Source: an uncultured Sphingomonadales bacterium
GTDB lineage: Bacteria; Pseudomonadota; Alphaproteobacteria; Sphingomonadales; Sphingomonadaceae
Assembly (NCBI GenBank): GCA_937870585.1
Contig: CALMZE010000035.1
Span: forward strand, 1-42,117
Direction of reading: 5' to 3'
Length of the DNA stretch: 42,117 nt
Below the pieces are notes generated by a model that did no database searches, had not been told where the DNA came from, and worked only from the letters and a program-made list of their open reading frames with translations. Shown piece by piece: positions 8,193 to 15,989 of this stretch. Numbering within the stretch: position 1 is the first letter of the stretch; every line of letters begins with the position of its first letter. The translations under genes and the position numbers were made by a program.

Positions 8193-8966
8193 ATGACTGA
8201 GATGAAGCAGAAAAAACGCGCAGGCATCAATTCAGTTGAGATCGGCATGCGCGTGCTTGAAACACTTGCCGGCCTGGGGGAAGCGCGCCCCTTGGCGGCG
8301 ATAGTCAAGGGATGTGGCCTGTCTCCATCACAGACACATCGCTACCTCGCCAGTTTGACCGAAGCAGGCATGGTCAAGCAGGATGTCAATGGCAATTATG
8401 ATCTGGGTCCGGCGGCGCTCAAGCTCGGTCTCAGCGCGCTCGCCCGTATTGATGTGTTCCGGATCGCAGATGAGAAACTCAACGAATTTTGCATCGCCAC
8501 GGGGTCAACGGTGCTGCTCGCCGCATTGGGGCCAGCCGGACCGACGATTGTCAGGTGGCATATGGGGCGCCCCCCGATCATGACCTCACTGTCGCTTGGT
8601 TCGGTTTTGTCGCTGGTCAATTCCGCGACGGGCCAAATTTTCCTAGCCTACCGGCCTGAGCAGGAAACCGACCACTTTGTGGCGGCCGAACTGGAACGCA
8701 GTAATGCTATCGACGCTGCCTCTGTGGAAAAGATCAAAGAAAAGGTGAAGGCGGAAGGCAAAGCCCATGTCGGAGGAACGCTTATCCCCGGCCTGCATGC
8801 CAAGGCATATCCAATTTTTGACCTTCAGGGGAACGCGATACTCGCCGCAACGCTTGTCACGCTTGGTGGGCGCGCAGAGCAACAAAATTGCCAGTTCGCT
8901 CGGCGATTGCGGGTAGTTTGTCATGAAATCAGCCAATTGGTCGGCCGTCCGCCGCTCACCAATTAG
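8193..8966 (+). CDS. IclR family transcriptional regulator (2)
   Basis: This is a 257-residue regulator. The N-terminal winged helix covers roughly residues 10-75 (IGMRVLETLAGLGEARPLAAI, then CGLSPSQTHRYLASLTEAGMV). The rest is the IclR ligand domain, with TIVRWHMGRPP, LVNSATGQIFLAY and a C-terminal block containing AYPIFDLQGN. The start at 8193 has CTGGGG just upstream, and a second ATG at 8202 is possible. It lies between the hydrolase and the gentisate genes on the same strand, with a promoter-like gap after it. It is the best candidate for controlling the gentisate operon, perhaps responding to gentisate or salicylate. Confidence 0.88.
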   Translation: MTEMKQKKRAGINSVEIGMRVLETLAGLGEARPLAAIVKGCGLSPSQTHRYLASLTEAGMVKQDVNGNYDLGPAALKLGLSALARIDVFRIADEKLNEFCIATGSTVLLAALGPAGPTIVRWHMGRPPIMTSLSLGSVLSLVNSATGQIFLAYRPEQETDHFVAAELERSNAIDAASVEKIKEKVKAEGKAHVGGTLIPGLHAKAYPIFDLQGNAILAATLVTLGGRAEQQNCQFARRLRVVCHEISQLVGRPPLTN

Positions 8967-8988
8967 TGTTTTAAACTGTCCAATACAT

Positions 8989-9018
8989 TTGACATTGCGG
9001 AACTGAATCGTCTATTTG
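8989..9018 (+). promoter_or_regulatory. Likely promoter of the gentisate operon
   Basis: A perfect TTGACA (8989-8994) is followed at 17-18 bases by CTATTT/TATTTG (9012-9018), a weak -10. It lies in the only gap between the IclR gene and the gentisate dioxygenase gene. A weak -10 is common in activator-dependent promoters. Confidence 0.42.
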
Positions 9019-9113
9019 GTCCGGCTACGGTAGGCTGGATCGGGGTAAACCGCACCCCTCACATTCGGCATGCTGATTGCAATCACAAAATTGTGCGGGA
9101 GGAGGAGGCTCAT

Positions 9114-10166
9114 ATGGCAAGCCAAGGCAGGAATGAGCAGCATGCGCTCCTTCAGGAGCTTTATGACCAGATGGCGCCCGAAGGTCTGACCCCACTTTGG
9201 GAAGTCCTTCATGCGCTTGTGCAGCCAGAACCGCAAAGCCCTGCGATTGTTCACAAGTGGCATTATGACAGCATTCGCACCCACCTCATGCGCGCGGGTG
9301 ATATTATATCCGCCGAACAGGCCGAGCGCCGCGTGCTGATCTTGGAGAATCCTGGAATTGCTGGACAATCCGCGATCGTGCCAAGCCTTTATGCCGGAAT
9401 GCAGTTGATCCTGCCGGGTGAAATCGCACCCTGCCATCGCCACGCTCAATGCGCGCTTAGGTTCGTGATGGAAGGTGAGGGAGCTTATACCACAGTTGAT
9501 GGGGAAAAGGCAGTGATGCGGCCGTATGATCTGGTGCTGACGCCGGGAATGCAGTGGCACGACCATGCCAATCCGACGGATAAGCCGATGATCTGGCTTG
9601 ATGGGCTCGACATCCCTACAGTGCGGTTGTTTGACGCCTCCTTTGCTGAGCGACTTGACGAAAAGGTTCATACAGAAACCGCACCTCCCGGCGATACCTT
9701 GCTGCGCTATGGCGGCAACATGCGACCGATGCGTGGATCAACGGCAGACCGTCGCCCGGCACATCAGCCATTGTTTCACTACCCTTCTGCTCAATGGCGT
9801 GCCAACTTGCTTGGCTTGGCGGAAACGGCCGAAATCGACGCTCATCTTGGCCATGCGCTTGAGTTCATCAATCCCGCGAATGGCGGTTCGGTGATGCCGA
9901 CGATTTCAGCGCACGTTCGTCTGCTGCCCGCAGGGTTTGAAACCAAGGCGCGGCGCTCCAGCGATGGCACGATATTCGTGGTCGTCCAGGGTGAAGGTGT
10001 CGCGATGATTGGCGATCAGGAGCACCGCCTGACCGAACGTGATGTGCTCGCCGTTCCTTCCTGGAATGAGGTCCGGCTTCAGGCCTCGACCGATCTTATT
10101 CTCTTCGCCTTTTCAGACAAGGCGTCTCAAGAAAAACTCAACATCTATCGGGAACAACGCTCGTGA
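9114..10166 (+). CDS. nagI: Gentisate 1,2-dioxygenase
   Basis: This Fe(II) bicupin of 350 residues opens the ring of gentisate with oxygen to give maleylpyruvate. The N-terminal cupin has CHRHAQCALRFVMEGEG (His about 108 and 110) and, later, MQWHDHANPTDKP (His about 149), the iron-binding pattern of the family. A second cupin lies near residues 270-340 and lacks a full metal set, as is usual. The start at 9114 is preceded by a strong GGAGGAGG at 9099-9106; the longer GTG start at 9093 would bury that site. Its stop overlaps the next start by 4 bases (GTGA). It is the first gene of a three-gene gentisate operon. Confidence 0.93.
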   Translation: MASQGRNEQHALLQELYDQMAPEGLTPLWEVLHALVQPEPQSPAIVHKWHYDSIRTHLMRAGDIISAEQAERRVLILENPGIAGQSAIVPSLYAGMQLILPGEIAPCHRHAQCALRFVMEGEGAYTTVDGEKAVMRPYDLVLTPGMQWHDHANPTDKPMIWLDGLDIPTVRLFDASFAERLDEKVHTETAPPGDTLLRYGGNMRPMRGSTADRRPAHQPLFHYPSAQWRANLLGLAETAEIDAHLGHALEFINPANGGSVMPTISAHVRLLPAGFETKARRSSDGTIFVVVQGEGVAMIGDQEHRLTERDVLAVPSWNEVRLQASTDLILFAFSDKASQEKLNIYREQRS

Positions 10167-10861
10167 CCCTTCTTTTTGATCCGCAACCTGCCACTCTCGC
10201 CAAGACCAGCACTAGCGATGTTTTCCCTGTACGCCGGGTATTCTGCGTTGGTCGCAACTATGCCGAGCATGCGCGTGAAATGGGTAAGGATCCGGATCGC
10301 GATCCGCCCTTCTTCTTCACCAAATGGGCAGAAACCGTGGTGCCCTCGGGCCAAACAATTGCCTATCCATCGAGCACGGCGAACTTCCATTATGAAGCCG
10401 AACTGGTTGTCGCAATTGGCAAGGGCGGCCGCAACATCGCGCGCGAAAACGCGCTTGAGCATGTCTATGGCTATGCCACCGGACTCGACATGACGCGGCG
10501 CGACTTGCAGCTCAAGGCCCGTGAACAAGGCCGTCCATGGGATTCGGGCAAGAACGTCGAACAGTCGTCGCCGCTTGGGCTGGTCCATCCGGTGTCGGAA
10601 GTCGGTCATATCGAAAACGGCGCAATCACATTGTCGGTGAATGGGGAAACGAAGCAGTCGGCTGACATAGCAGATCTGATCTGGCCGGTAGCAGATATCA
10701 TTGTGTTCCTGTCTGCGATGTACCGGATCGAGCCGGGTGACCTGATCTACACCGGCACACCTGCTGGCGTAGGTGCGGTTGTAACCGGGGACAAGATTGT
10801 CGTTTCCGTTGCCGGCTTGTCTGACACGGTAACGCCGATTGGCCCGCTCGCCAATGACTGA
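10163..10861 (+). CDS. nagK: Fumarylpyruvate hydrolase (FAH family)
   Basis: This enzyme of 232 residues hydrolyses fumarylpyruvate to fumarate and pyruvate, the last step of the gentisate route. The FAH fold is recognised from FCVGRNYAEHAREMG, the metal-binding FHYEAELVVAIG (Glu about 78 and 80) with Asp about 109 in TGLDMTRRDLQ, and the GDLIYTGTPAGVGAV block. The GTG start overlaps the dioxygenase stop in GTGA, so the genes are translationally coupled. FAH-family relatives include acylpyruvases and 2-hydroxyhepta-2,4-diene-dioate isomerases, but the neighbours fix the role. Confidence 0.9.
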   Translation: MTLLFDPQPATLAKTSTSDVFPVRRVFCVGRNYAEHAREMGKDPDRDPPFFFTKWAETVVPSGQTIAYPSSTANFHYEAELVVAIGKGGRNIARENALEHVYGYATGLDMTRRDLQLKAREQGRPWDSGKNVEQSSPLGLVHPVSEVGHIENGAITLSVNGETKQSADIADLIWPVADIIVFLSAMYRIEPGDLIYTGTPAGVGAVVTGDKIVVSVAGLSDTVTPIGPLAND

Positions 10862-11477
10862 TGCAATTGCGCTAACCCTTCACGGATTTTTCCGGTCCAG
10901 CGCAACGTACCGCGTGCGGATTGCGCTCAAACTGAAAAGTCTGGATTTCGATTACCTGTCCTATAATCTGCGTGACAAGGAGCAATTGGCACCGGCGTAT
11001 CTGGCGCTTAACCCTCAAGGCTTGGTGCCAGCGCTAGAGATAGAGGACGATGTGCTGACTCAGTCGCTCGCCATTTGTGAGTATCTGGATGAGGTGCACC
11101 CCGCGCCCGCGCTGCTGCCTGCCGACCCGCTCAAACGCGCGAAAGTGCGCGCCGCTGCCTATGTCATTGCCTGCGATGTCCACCCGGTCCAGAACCTCAA
11201 GATCCTGAACCGCCTGCGTGCGATTGGGCAGGGGGAAGACGCCGTCAACCAATGGGCGCGAGATACAATCGAAGAGGGGCTGGCGGCATTTGAGGCGCTC
11301 TTGCCTGCACATTGCGGAGCCTTCTGCTTCGGGGATACACCCAACCTCGCGGACATTTGTCTGGTCCCGCAATTGGTCAACGCCCGTCGGTTTGGGGTTG
11401 AACTGACTTCGAAGCGGATATTAGCCGTAGAATCCGCATGTCTTGCGCTGGAGGCATTTGCCGCAACTGAGGAATGA
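10854..11477 (+). CDS. nagL: Maleylpyruvate isomerase (zeta-class GST, glutathione-dependent)
   Basis: This enzyme of 207 residues isomerises maleylpyruvate to fumarylpyruvate, with glutathione as cofactor. The N-terminal thioredoxin-like domain has FFRSSATYRVRIALKLK, the zeta-class SSxxxRVRIAL active-site signature, followed by NPQGLVPALE and the glutathione-binding TQSLAICEYLDE. The C-terminal helical domain includes NARRFGVEL near the end. ATG 10854 overlaps the hydrolase stop by 8 bases; TTG 10839 is less likely. Maleylacetoacetate isomerases are close relatives, but the gentisate context favours maleylpyruvate. Confidence 0.9.
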   Translation: MTDAIALTLHGFFRSSATYRVRIALKLKSLDFDYLSYNLRDKEQLAPAYLALNPQGLVPALEIEDDVLTQSLAICEYLDEVHPAPALLPADPLKRAKVRAAAYVIACDVHPVQNLKILNRLRAIGQGEDAVNQWARDTIEEGLAAFEALLPAHCGAFCFGDTPNLADICLVPQLVNARRFGVELTSKRILAVESACLALEAFAATEE

Positions 11478-11900
11478 GGTTTATTGCTTCGAGAAAGGAG
11501 GGCGCGTAGGCATCAATTGGAGTATGGCATACTGGTGCGTCTTCACGTCGGCCAATCGGTGCAGATTGGAGAGCATCGCGTAATCAACGAGTGCACCGAC
11601 TTTCATTGAGCGCGCGGGGGCGCACATCCGCAAATGTTCGAGGACAAGAGCGCGACGTCCTTTTGGGACAGCAAGTTCGCTGCGGCAGATCGAAGGCCGC
11701 AGGATTTTCGCTATGAATACGGTTGGGAATACAATTTCCCGATGAGCCGCCACATTCGCGATCCGGCGCACAGCGCTTTACGTCCGGCCGGACGAACGCA
11801 GCAGGCGACATGTGATCCCTTATGGCAAGCGTCAGTCGATCGGCATTGTCCGTCGTAGTGATAGATGCGTGGCGATCGCGCGCGGTCCCACCACTCCAGA
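11478..11900. other. Gene-poor gap between convergent operons
   Basis: These 423 bases separate the maleylpyruvate isomerase (plus) from an SDR (minus). Open frames of 60-96 codons exist on both strands (for example minus 11481-11771 and plus 11634-11858), but none shows a domain, a good ribosome site or a family motif I recognise. No strong terminator hairpin was found. It could be a remnant of a lost gene. Confidence 0.4.
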
Positions 11901-12680
11901 CTAGATGCCAGGAGAGCCGGGATAGCCCATGTAATAGCTTCCTACAGTCATGCCGCCATCGACCACGATTTCAGCGCCTTGCATGTAGGAAGACTCGTCG
12001 CTTGCCAAAAAGGCGGTGGCCGCTGCCACTTCTTCTGGCGCCCCGACCCGCTGCAATGGGATGTGGCTGAAGGACTTGTTCACCTCATCGCGCGCGGCGC
12101 CGGTGTGATTGGTCATGATCGTGTCGACACCGCCCGGATGAACCGAGTTCACGCGAACGCCTTTATGCCCCAGTTCCATCGCCGCGACCTTGGTCAGTCC
12201 TCGCACCGCCCATTTTGAAGAGGCATAGGCGACCAGCCCGTTGGCCCCTTTCATCCCGTCCACCGACGAAAGATTGATGATAGATCCGCAGCCTCGTTCA
12301 ACCATACCTGGCGCGACAGCCTTGATCCCAAGCAGTTCCCCGACGAGGTTGACCGCAAGCACCTTTTCGAAGTCCGCCTTGGTCGTCTCCAAAATGGTCT
12401 TGAACTGCAGAATGCCGGCATTGTTGACCAGCACGTTGGGCGGGCCAAACGCCTGTTCGGTTGCTGTCACAACTTCGGCCCAGTTCTCTTCACTGGTGAC
12501 GTCCAGTTTGAAGAACCGGGCGTTTTCGCCCAGTTTGGCGGCGAGAGCGGTGCCGTGATCTTCAAGGACATCCGCGATCGCCACCTTTGCCCCCTGTTCA
12601 ACGAACAGTCGGCAGGTCGCCGCACCCATTCCCCGTGCTCCGCCAGTTATGATTGCAACCTTGCCCGTCAGCCTGCCCAT
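11901..12680 (-). CDS. SDR family oxidoreductase (2), 3-alpha/20-beta-hydroxysteroid-dehydrogenase-like
   Basis: This classical SDR has 259 residues. It has GKVAIITGGARGMGAA (cofactor glycines), NNAG, NLSSVDGMKG (catalytic Ser) and YASSK (Tyr/Lys), then NSVHPGGVDT and the C-terminal VVDGGMTVG. The wording around the glycines and the C-terminus resembles 3-alpha/20-beta-hydroxysteroid dehydrogenases, but that subfamily acts on many alcohols. ATG 12680 is favoured because GGGAAG lies 9 bases upstream; for ATG 12689 the same site would be adjacent to the codon. It points away from the ferredoxin/P450 pair across a long intergenic region and may oxidise the alcohol made by the P450 (inference). 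Confidence 0.87.
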   Translation of the reverse strand: MGRLTGKVAIITGGARGMGAATCRLFVEQGAKVAIADVLEDHGTALAAKLGENARFFKLDVTSEENWAEVVTATEQAFGPPNVLVNNAGILQFKTILETTKADFEKVLAVNLVGELLGIKAVAPGMVERGCGSIINLSSVDGMKGANGLVAYASSKWAVRGLTKVAAMELGHKGVRVNSVHPGGVDTIMTNHTGAARDEVNKSFSHIPLQRVGAPEEVAAATAFLASDESSYMQGAEIVVDGGMTVGSYYMGYPGSPGI

Positions 12681-13416
12681 TTGATGCATCTTCCCATCTG
12701 ATGGGCGCGCAATTGCGCCCCCAATATTGCGCCGTGTGAACCGCCGTCCGAATGGATTTGACCGCTCAAGATGGCCAATTCCGGATAGCGCACGGTCGGA
12801 ATTATTCGAAAACGCGGCAAGGTCAATAAGACCGGACTGAGGTTCAATGCGTGGCTGGGCCGGATCGCTTCTCGCTCCATGCGCTCGACAGCATGCCGGG
12901 CAAAGCCGCTACCCCGCTTGATCGCAGATACTAGCCACTAGGGCGCAGCAGACTAGAACGGCACTTTCTATCTCACTGATATCATGGCATTTTTCAGTGA
13001 ATTCGAATGATTTGAGACCAGACGGATTTGATTTTCGGCTGGCAGGAATCCAGACGGTACGCGCGCCTCGATACGCGATGGTTGCCCGCAGAAATTAACT
13101 CCAGAGCCGAGCGATTGACCGGTCTCAAAGGTTGATATTGGGCCGAATTGACTGCAAATCTGGGCCGTAACTACATTGCTCCTGCGAAGGCGTTCAGATA
13201 GTGATATCCATTATAAAAGAATTATTCCGTGCGAAGAATTTATTTGGTTTGAAACTTCGCTTTTTTAGGCATATATTCATATATTGATATATTTATTAAC
13301 TTGTATTTGTGAAAAAGTTCTTCAACAATCTATGTATTAATTCATAACAAACGGTAAATATCCAAAATCTGCAAAGAAAATGGCTGGGATGAACGTTTGA
13401 GAGAGGGGCGTCGTTT
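12681..13416. promoter_or_regulatory. Long divergent intergenic region with AT-rich block
   Basis: About 730 bases without a gene separate the SDR (minus) from the ferredoxin/P450 genes (plus). The last 200 bases (13200-13390) are strikingly AT-rich, with ATAT-type repeats around 13272-13300, unlike the surrounding coding DNA. GCGAAG (13231-13236) can pair with CTTCGC (13255-13260), and TTTTTT follows immediately, a weak terminator-like element pointing rightwards. Regulatory sites for both directions probably lie here; no specific promoter is clear. Confidence 0.45.
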
Positions 13417-13614
13417 ATGAAAGTGCTGGCAAACGTAAATCTCTGCCAGGGTCATGCCCGCTGCGAAGATCTGTGCCCCCAAGTCTTCGGTACAGACGCT
13501 GTCGAGGGCAAGGTCGTCATCATTCAGCCGGAATTTCCCGATGAGATGGAGGCGCAGGTGCGCCTTGCCGTGCGAAACTGCCCTGAAGGCGCCTTGCGCA
13601 TCTTCAGCAACTGA
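13417..13614 (+). CDS. Ferredoxin, [3Fe-4S] type with His in the cluster motif
   Basis: This is an electron carrier of 65 residues for the P450 encoded just downstream. The cluster motif runs Cys10-x2-His13-x2-Cys16, with the distal Cys55-Pro near the C-terminus; Cys20-Pro is an additional cysteine. His occupies the place of the second cysteine of a [4Fe-4S] ferredoxin, the known CxxHxxC...CP variant of P450-linked [3Fe-4S] ferredoxins. A GAGAGAGGGG site precedes the ATG. The gap to the P450 start is 46 bases, so co-transcription is expected. No ferredoxin reductase is encoded in this window. Confidence 0.92.
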   Translation: MKVLANVNLCQGHARCEDLCPQVFGTDAVEGKVVIIQPEFPDEMEAQVRLAVRNCPEGALRIFSN

Positions 13615-13660
13615 TCCGGAAAACGGAATTATTTTAGCCCCCGAGAGAAGGTCTTGCCCT

Positions 13661-14884
13661 ATGGAACTCAGGTTTCAGCCATCGCCACCTGACCACGTTC
13701 CGCCTGAACTCATGGTGGATTTCGATTTCTTCAAGGTGCCGCCCGGCGTGGCGGACCCATCTGAAATCTGGACCAGCCTGATCCGCAAGGGCGTGCCGAA
13801 GATATTCTATACCCCGCACAATGGCGGGCACTGGGTCTTCACGGAATATGCCGATATTACCGACGGCTTTCGCAACTATTCGATCTTTTCGAACCATCAG
13901 ACGCCCGTTCCGCCGATCGAACCCTATCCGGTGATGCAGCCGCAGGGCGTCGATCCGCCGGCGCACAAGGTATTCCGAAGCCTGCTGGCTCCGATGTTTA
14001 CGCCGATCGCGGTGCGCGAAATGACGCAGGAGATCCAGCGCCGCGCTATCAAGCTAATCGACGCGATTGCCGACAAGGGCGAATGCGATTTCGTTGAGGA
14101 CTTTGCCGATGTCTTTCCGACTAGCATGTTCCTCTACCTGTTTGGCATGCCGGAAAGCCGCCTGGGTGATTTCCGGCAACTATCGCAAACGTTCTTCCGC
14201 TCTACAGATCCGGACGTGCGGGCCAAGAACATCACCGACATCTATGCAGAACTGGATGCGTTGTTCCGCGAAAGGCAGCAAAATCCCGGCAGCGATCTGG
14301 CAAGCGCAATCGTCACGGCCCGCAACGAAGCGGGCGAGCAGCACGATTGGCAGGACATCCTGAACGCCGGTTTTCTGCTGTTCGTTGCCGGGCTTGATAC
14401 GGTCACAAACACGATAACTTTGGTCTGGCGCTACCTTGCGGCTAACCCTGAGGCGCGCCAGTTCTTCGTCGACAACTTCGACGATCCGGTAGCATTCCAG
14501 AACGGGACCGAGGAACTGCTGCGGATCAATTCCGTGGCCAACATTTTCAGGCGCGTGGCTGAGGATTGCGAATACCAGGGCGTCAAGCTACGCAGGAATG
14601 ATCGCATCGTGCTGTCGGGCGTCCTTGCCAATCGCGACCCGAAGGTGTTTGTTGATCCCGAAACAATCGATCTGGACCGTGAAGTCAACGTCCACACCGC
14701 GTTCGGCGTGGGGCCGCATCGCTGTGTCGGATCGCATCTGGCCAAACGCGAGATTATCGTTGCCCTGCAGGAATGGCTGAGGCGCATTCCTGTTTTTCAG
14801 CTCGATCCGAACAAGTCCCAGGGTAATGTCCTGACGGGATCGACAATGGGTTTCAGCACACTCAATCTGTCTTGGGAACGTTGA
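13661..14884 (+). CDS. Cytochrome P450, CYP101 (P450cam)-like
   Basis: This soluble bacterial P450 of 407 residues would hydroxylate a small, probably hydrophobic or cyclic substrate. The I-helix has FVAGLDTVTNT (acid/alcohol pair Asp246-Thr247), the ExxR helix is EELLR, and the heme loop is FGVGPHRCVG (Cys about 355). The N-terminal PPELMVDFDFF and NGGHWVFT, together with REIIVALQEWLRRIP after the heme, resemble P450cam and other CYP101 members, which are frequent in Novosphingobium. ATG 13661 has GAGAGAAGG 9 bases upstream; the frame is open back to 13454, but that part overlaps the ferredoxin. CYP101 enzymes normally use [2Fe-2S] ferredoxins, so the [3Fe-4S] neighbour is notable. Confidence 0.93.
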   Translation: MELRFQPSPPDHVPPELMVDFDFFKVPPGVADPSEIWTSLIRKGVPKIFYTPHNGGHWVFTEYADITDGFRNYSIFSNHQTPVPPIEPYPVMQPQGVDPPAHKVFRSLLAPMFTPIAVREMTQEIQRRAIKLIDAIADKGECDFVEDFADVFPTSMFLYLFGMPESRLGDFRQLSQTFFRSTDPDVRAKNITDIYAELDALFRERQQNPGSDLASAIVTARNEAGEQHDWQDILNAGFLLFVAGLDTVTNTITLVWRYLAANPEARQFFVDNFDDPVAFQNGTEELLRINSVANIFRRVAEDCEYQGVKLRRNDRIVLSGVLANRDPKVFVDPETIDLDREVNVHTAFGVGPHRCVGSHLAKREIIVALQEWLRRIPVFQLDPNKSQGNVLTGSTMGFSTLNLSWER

Positions 14885-14969
14885 TGCGGCCTGCACTGTT
14901 TGCCCGGTTCAAGTCGGTCAGAAGCGCCTTCATTTGATATGCTGAACAAGTCACTTGGAGACTGAAGCC

Positions 14970-15747
14970 ATGGCCGTATCAATCTCGGGAAAAAGGGTGA
15001 TAATCACAGGCGGGGCAAGAGGAATCGCCGCGACCACCGCAAAGGTTTTGGCGCGCGAAGGCGCAAACGTCGTTACGCTCGACATCAACGATGACGCCGG
15101 ATTGGCCGTTGCGAACGAGGCCACAATCGCCGGACCAGGCTGGGTCCGCTACTTCCATGCCGATGTGTCGAATCGGGCTGAAATATTCGATGCTATCGAT
15201 CAGGGGGTCGATATCCTGGGCGGTCTGGACGCGATCTGCTGCGTGGCCGGCGTCGAACGGGGCGGGCAGCAGAGACCCTGACGGAACAGGATTGGGACGA
15301 GCTCTTTGACATCAACGTCAAGGGACTGATGTTCTGCAATCAGGCGGCGTTCCGGCATTTGCAGGCGAGTGGCGGCAGCATCATCAACTTCGGCTCGGAT
15401 GCCGGACTGAAGCCGGGGCGAGTGGGTGCCGACTATGCTGCAACGAAAGGGCGGTTTTTGCCTATACCCACCAGGCTGCATTTGAATGGGGCCGATACGG
15501 GATCCGTGTCAATTCGGTCGTGCCGGCTATCTGGACTCCTTTGTATGACGAATTCAGGCAACGCCTGGATGCCCAAACCCTAGCGTTTCACGATGTCGCA
15601 ATGGCCGAAGCGATTCCACTTGGCGGCAAGCTGGGCGATCCTGAAACGGACCTCGCTCCCGTCATGGCATTCCTTATATCGGACGCTTCAAAGTTCATTT
15701 CTGGACAGATTATCTCTGTAAACGGAGCGCTTGGCTACGTCCGTTGA
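14970..15747 (+). pseudogene. SDR family oxidoreductase (3), interrupted by two frameshifts
   Basis: The reading starts at ATG 14970 (GGAG at 14957-14960) with KRVIITGGARGIAATTAKVLAREG. It leaves frame near 15267 after GVERGG and resumes in another frame with AETLTEQDWDELFDINVKGL, then NFGSDAG and DYAATKG. It leaves frame again at the GGG run 15449-15451 and resumes with AVFAYTHQAAFEWGRYGIR, ending at 15747 after SGQIISVNGALG. Each break is explained by one missing base. All SDR landmarks are present (Tyr and Lys in DYAATK), though the third cofactor Gly is Ala. Either a recent pseudogene or two read errors; if corrected it would be a P450-linked dehydrogenase of about 260 residues. Confidence 0.85.
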
Positions 15748-15872
15748 TCGGCTTTGGCTTTGCTCCAGCCTGAAGCCCGGATTGTTCGCCCCGATGCCAG
15801 CCTGACGTTGGCTGCAGCGGTACTGGCTGGGATGTGATGCATCTAGGAACCTGAGCCAAATCTACTCTCTAG

Positions 15873-15901
15873 TTGAGCCGTTTGACGGCAATTGTTTATG
15901 C
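15873..15901 (+). promoter_or_regulatory. Possible promoter of TonB receptor 1
   Basis: TTGAGC (15873-15878), a 17-base spacer and TTATGC (15896-15901) lie about 90 bases before the receptor start, in the 242-base gap after the broken SDR. A second TTGACG is at 15882-15887. The match to consensus is moderate. Confidence 0.35.
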
Positions 15902-15989
15902 TAGGCTGCATCATCAGCAGTCGAAACTGATCAACTGACCGGCTGAACAAGAACCCGCGCAACGCGGAAAATGGTGAGGAGGATCTCGA

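Noticed and set aside
11481-11771. 96-codon minus-strand open frame after the isomerase gene
   Set aside because: No family resemblance could be named and no start signal was seen; kept only as part of the unexplained gap.
11901-12680. Steroid degradation role, from hydroxysteroid-dehydrogenase-like SDR
   Set aside because: The SDR subfamily is broad, and no ring-cleaving or ketosteroid genes are present.
13272-13300. Origin or CRISPR-like repeat
   Set aside because: The ATAT-type repeats are irregular and short, without spacers of constant length or replication genes nearby.
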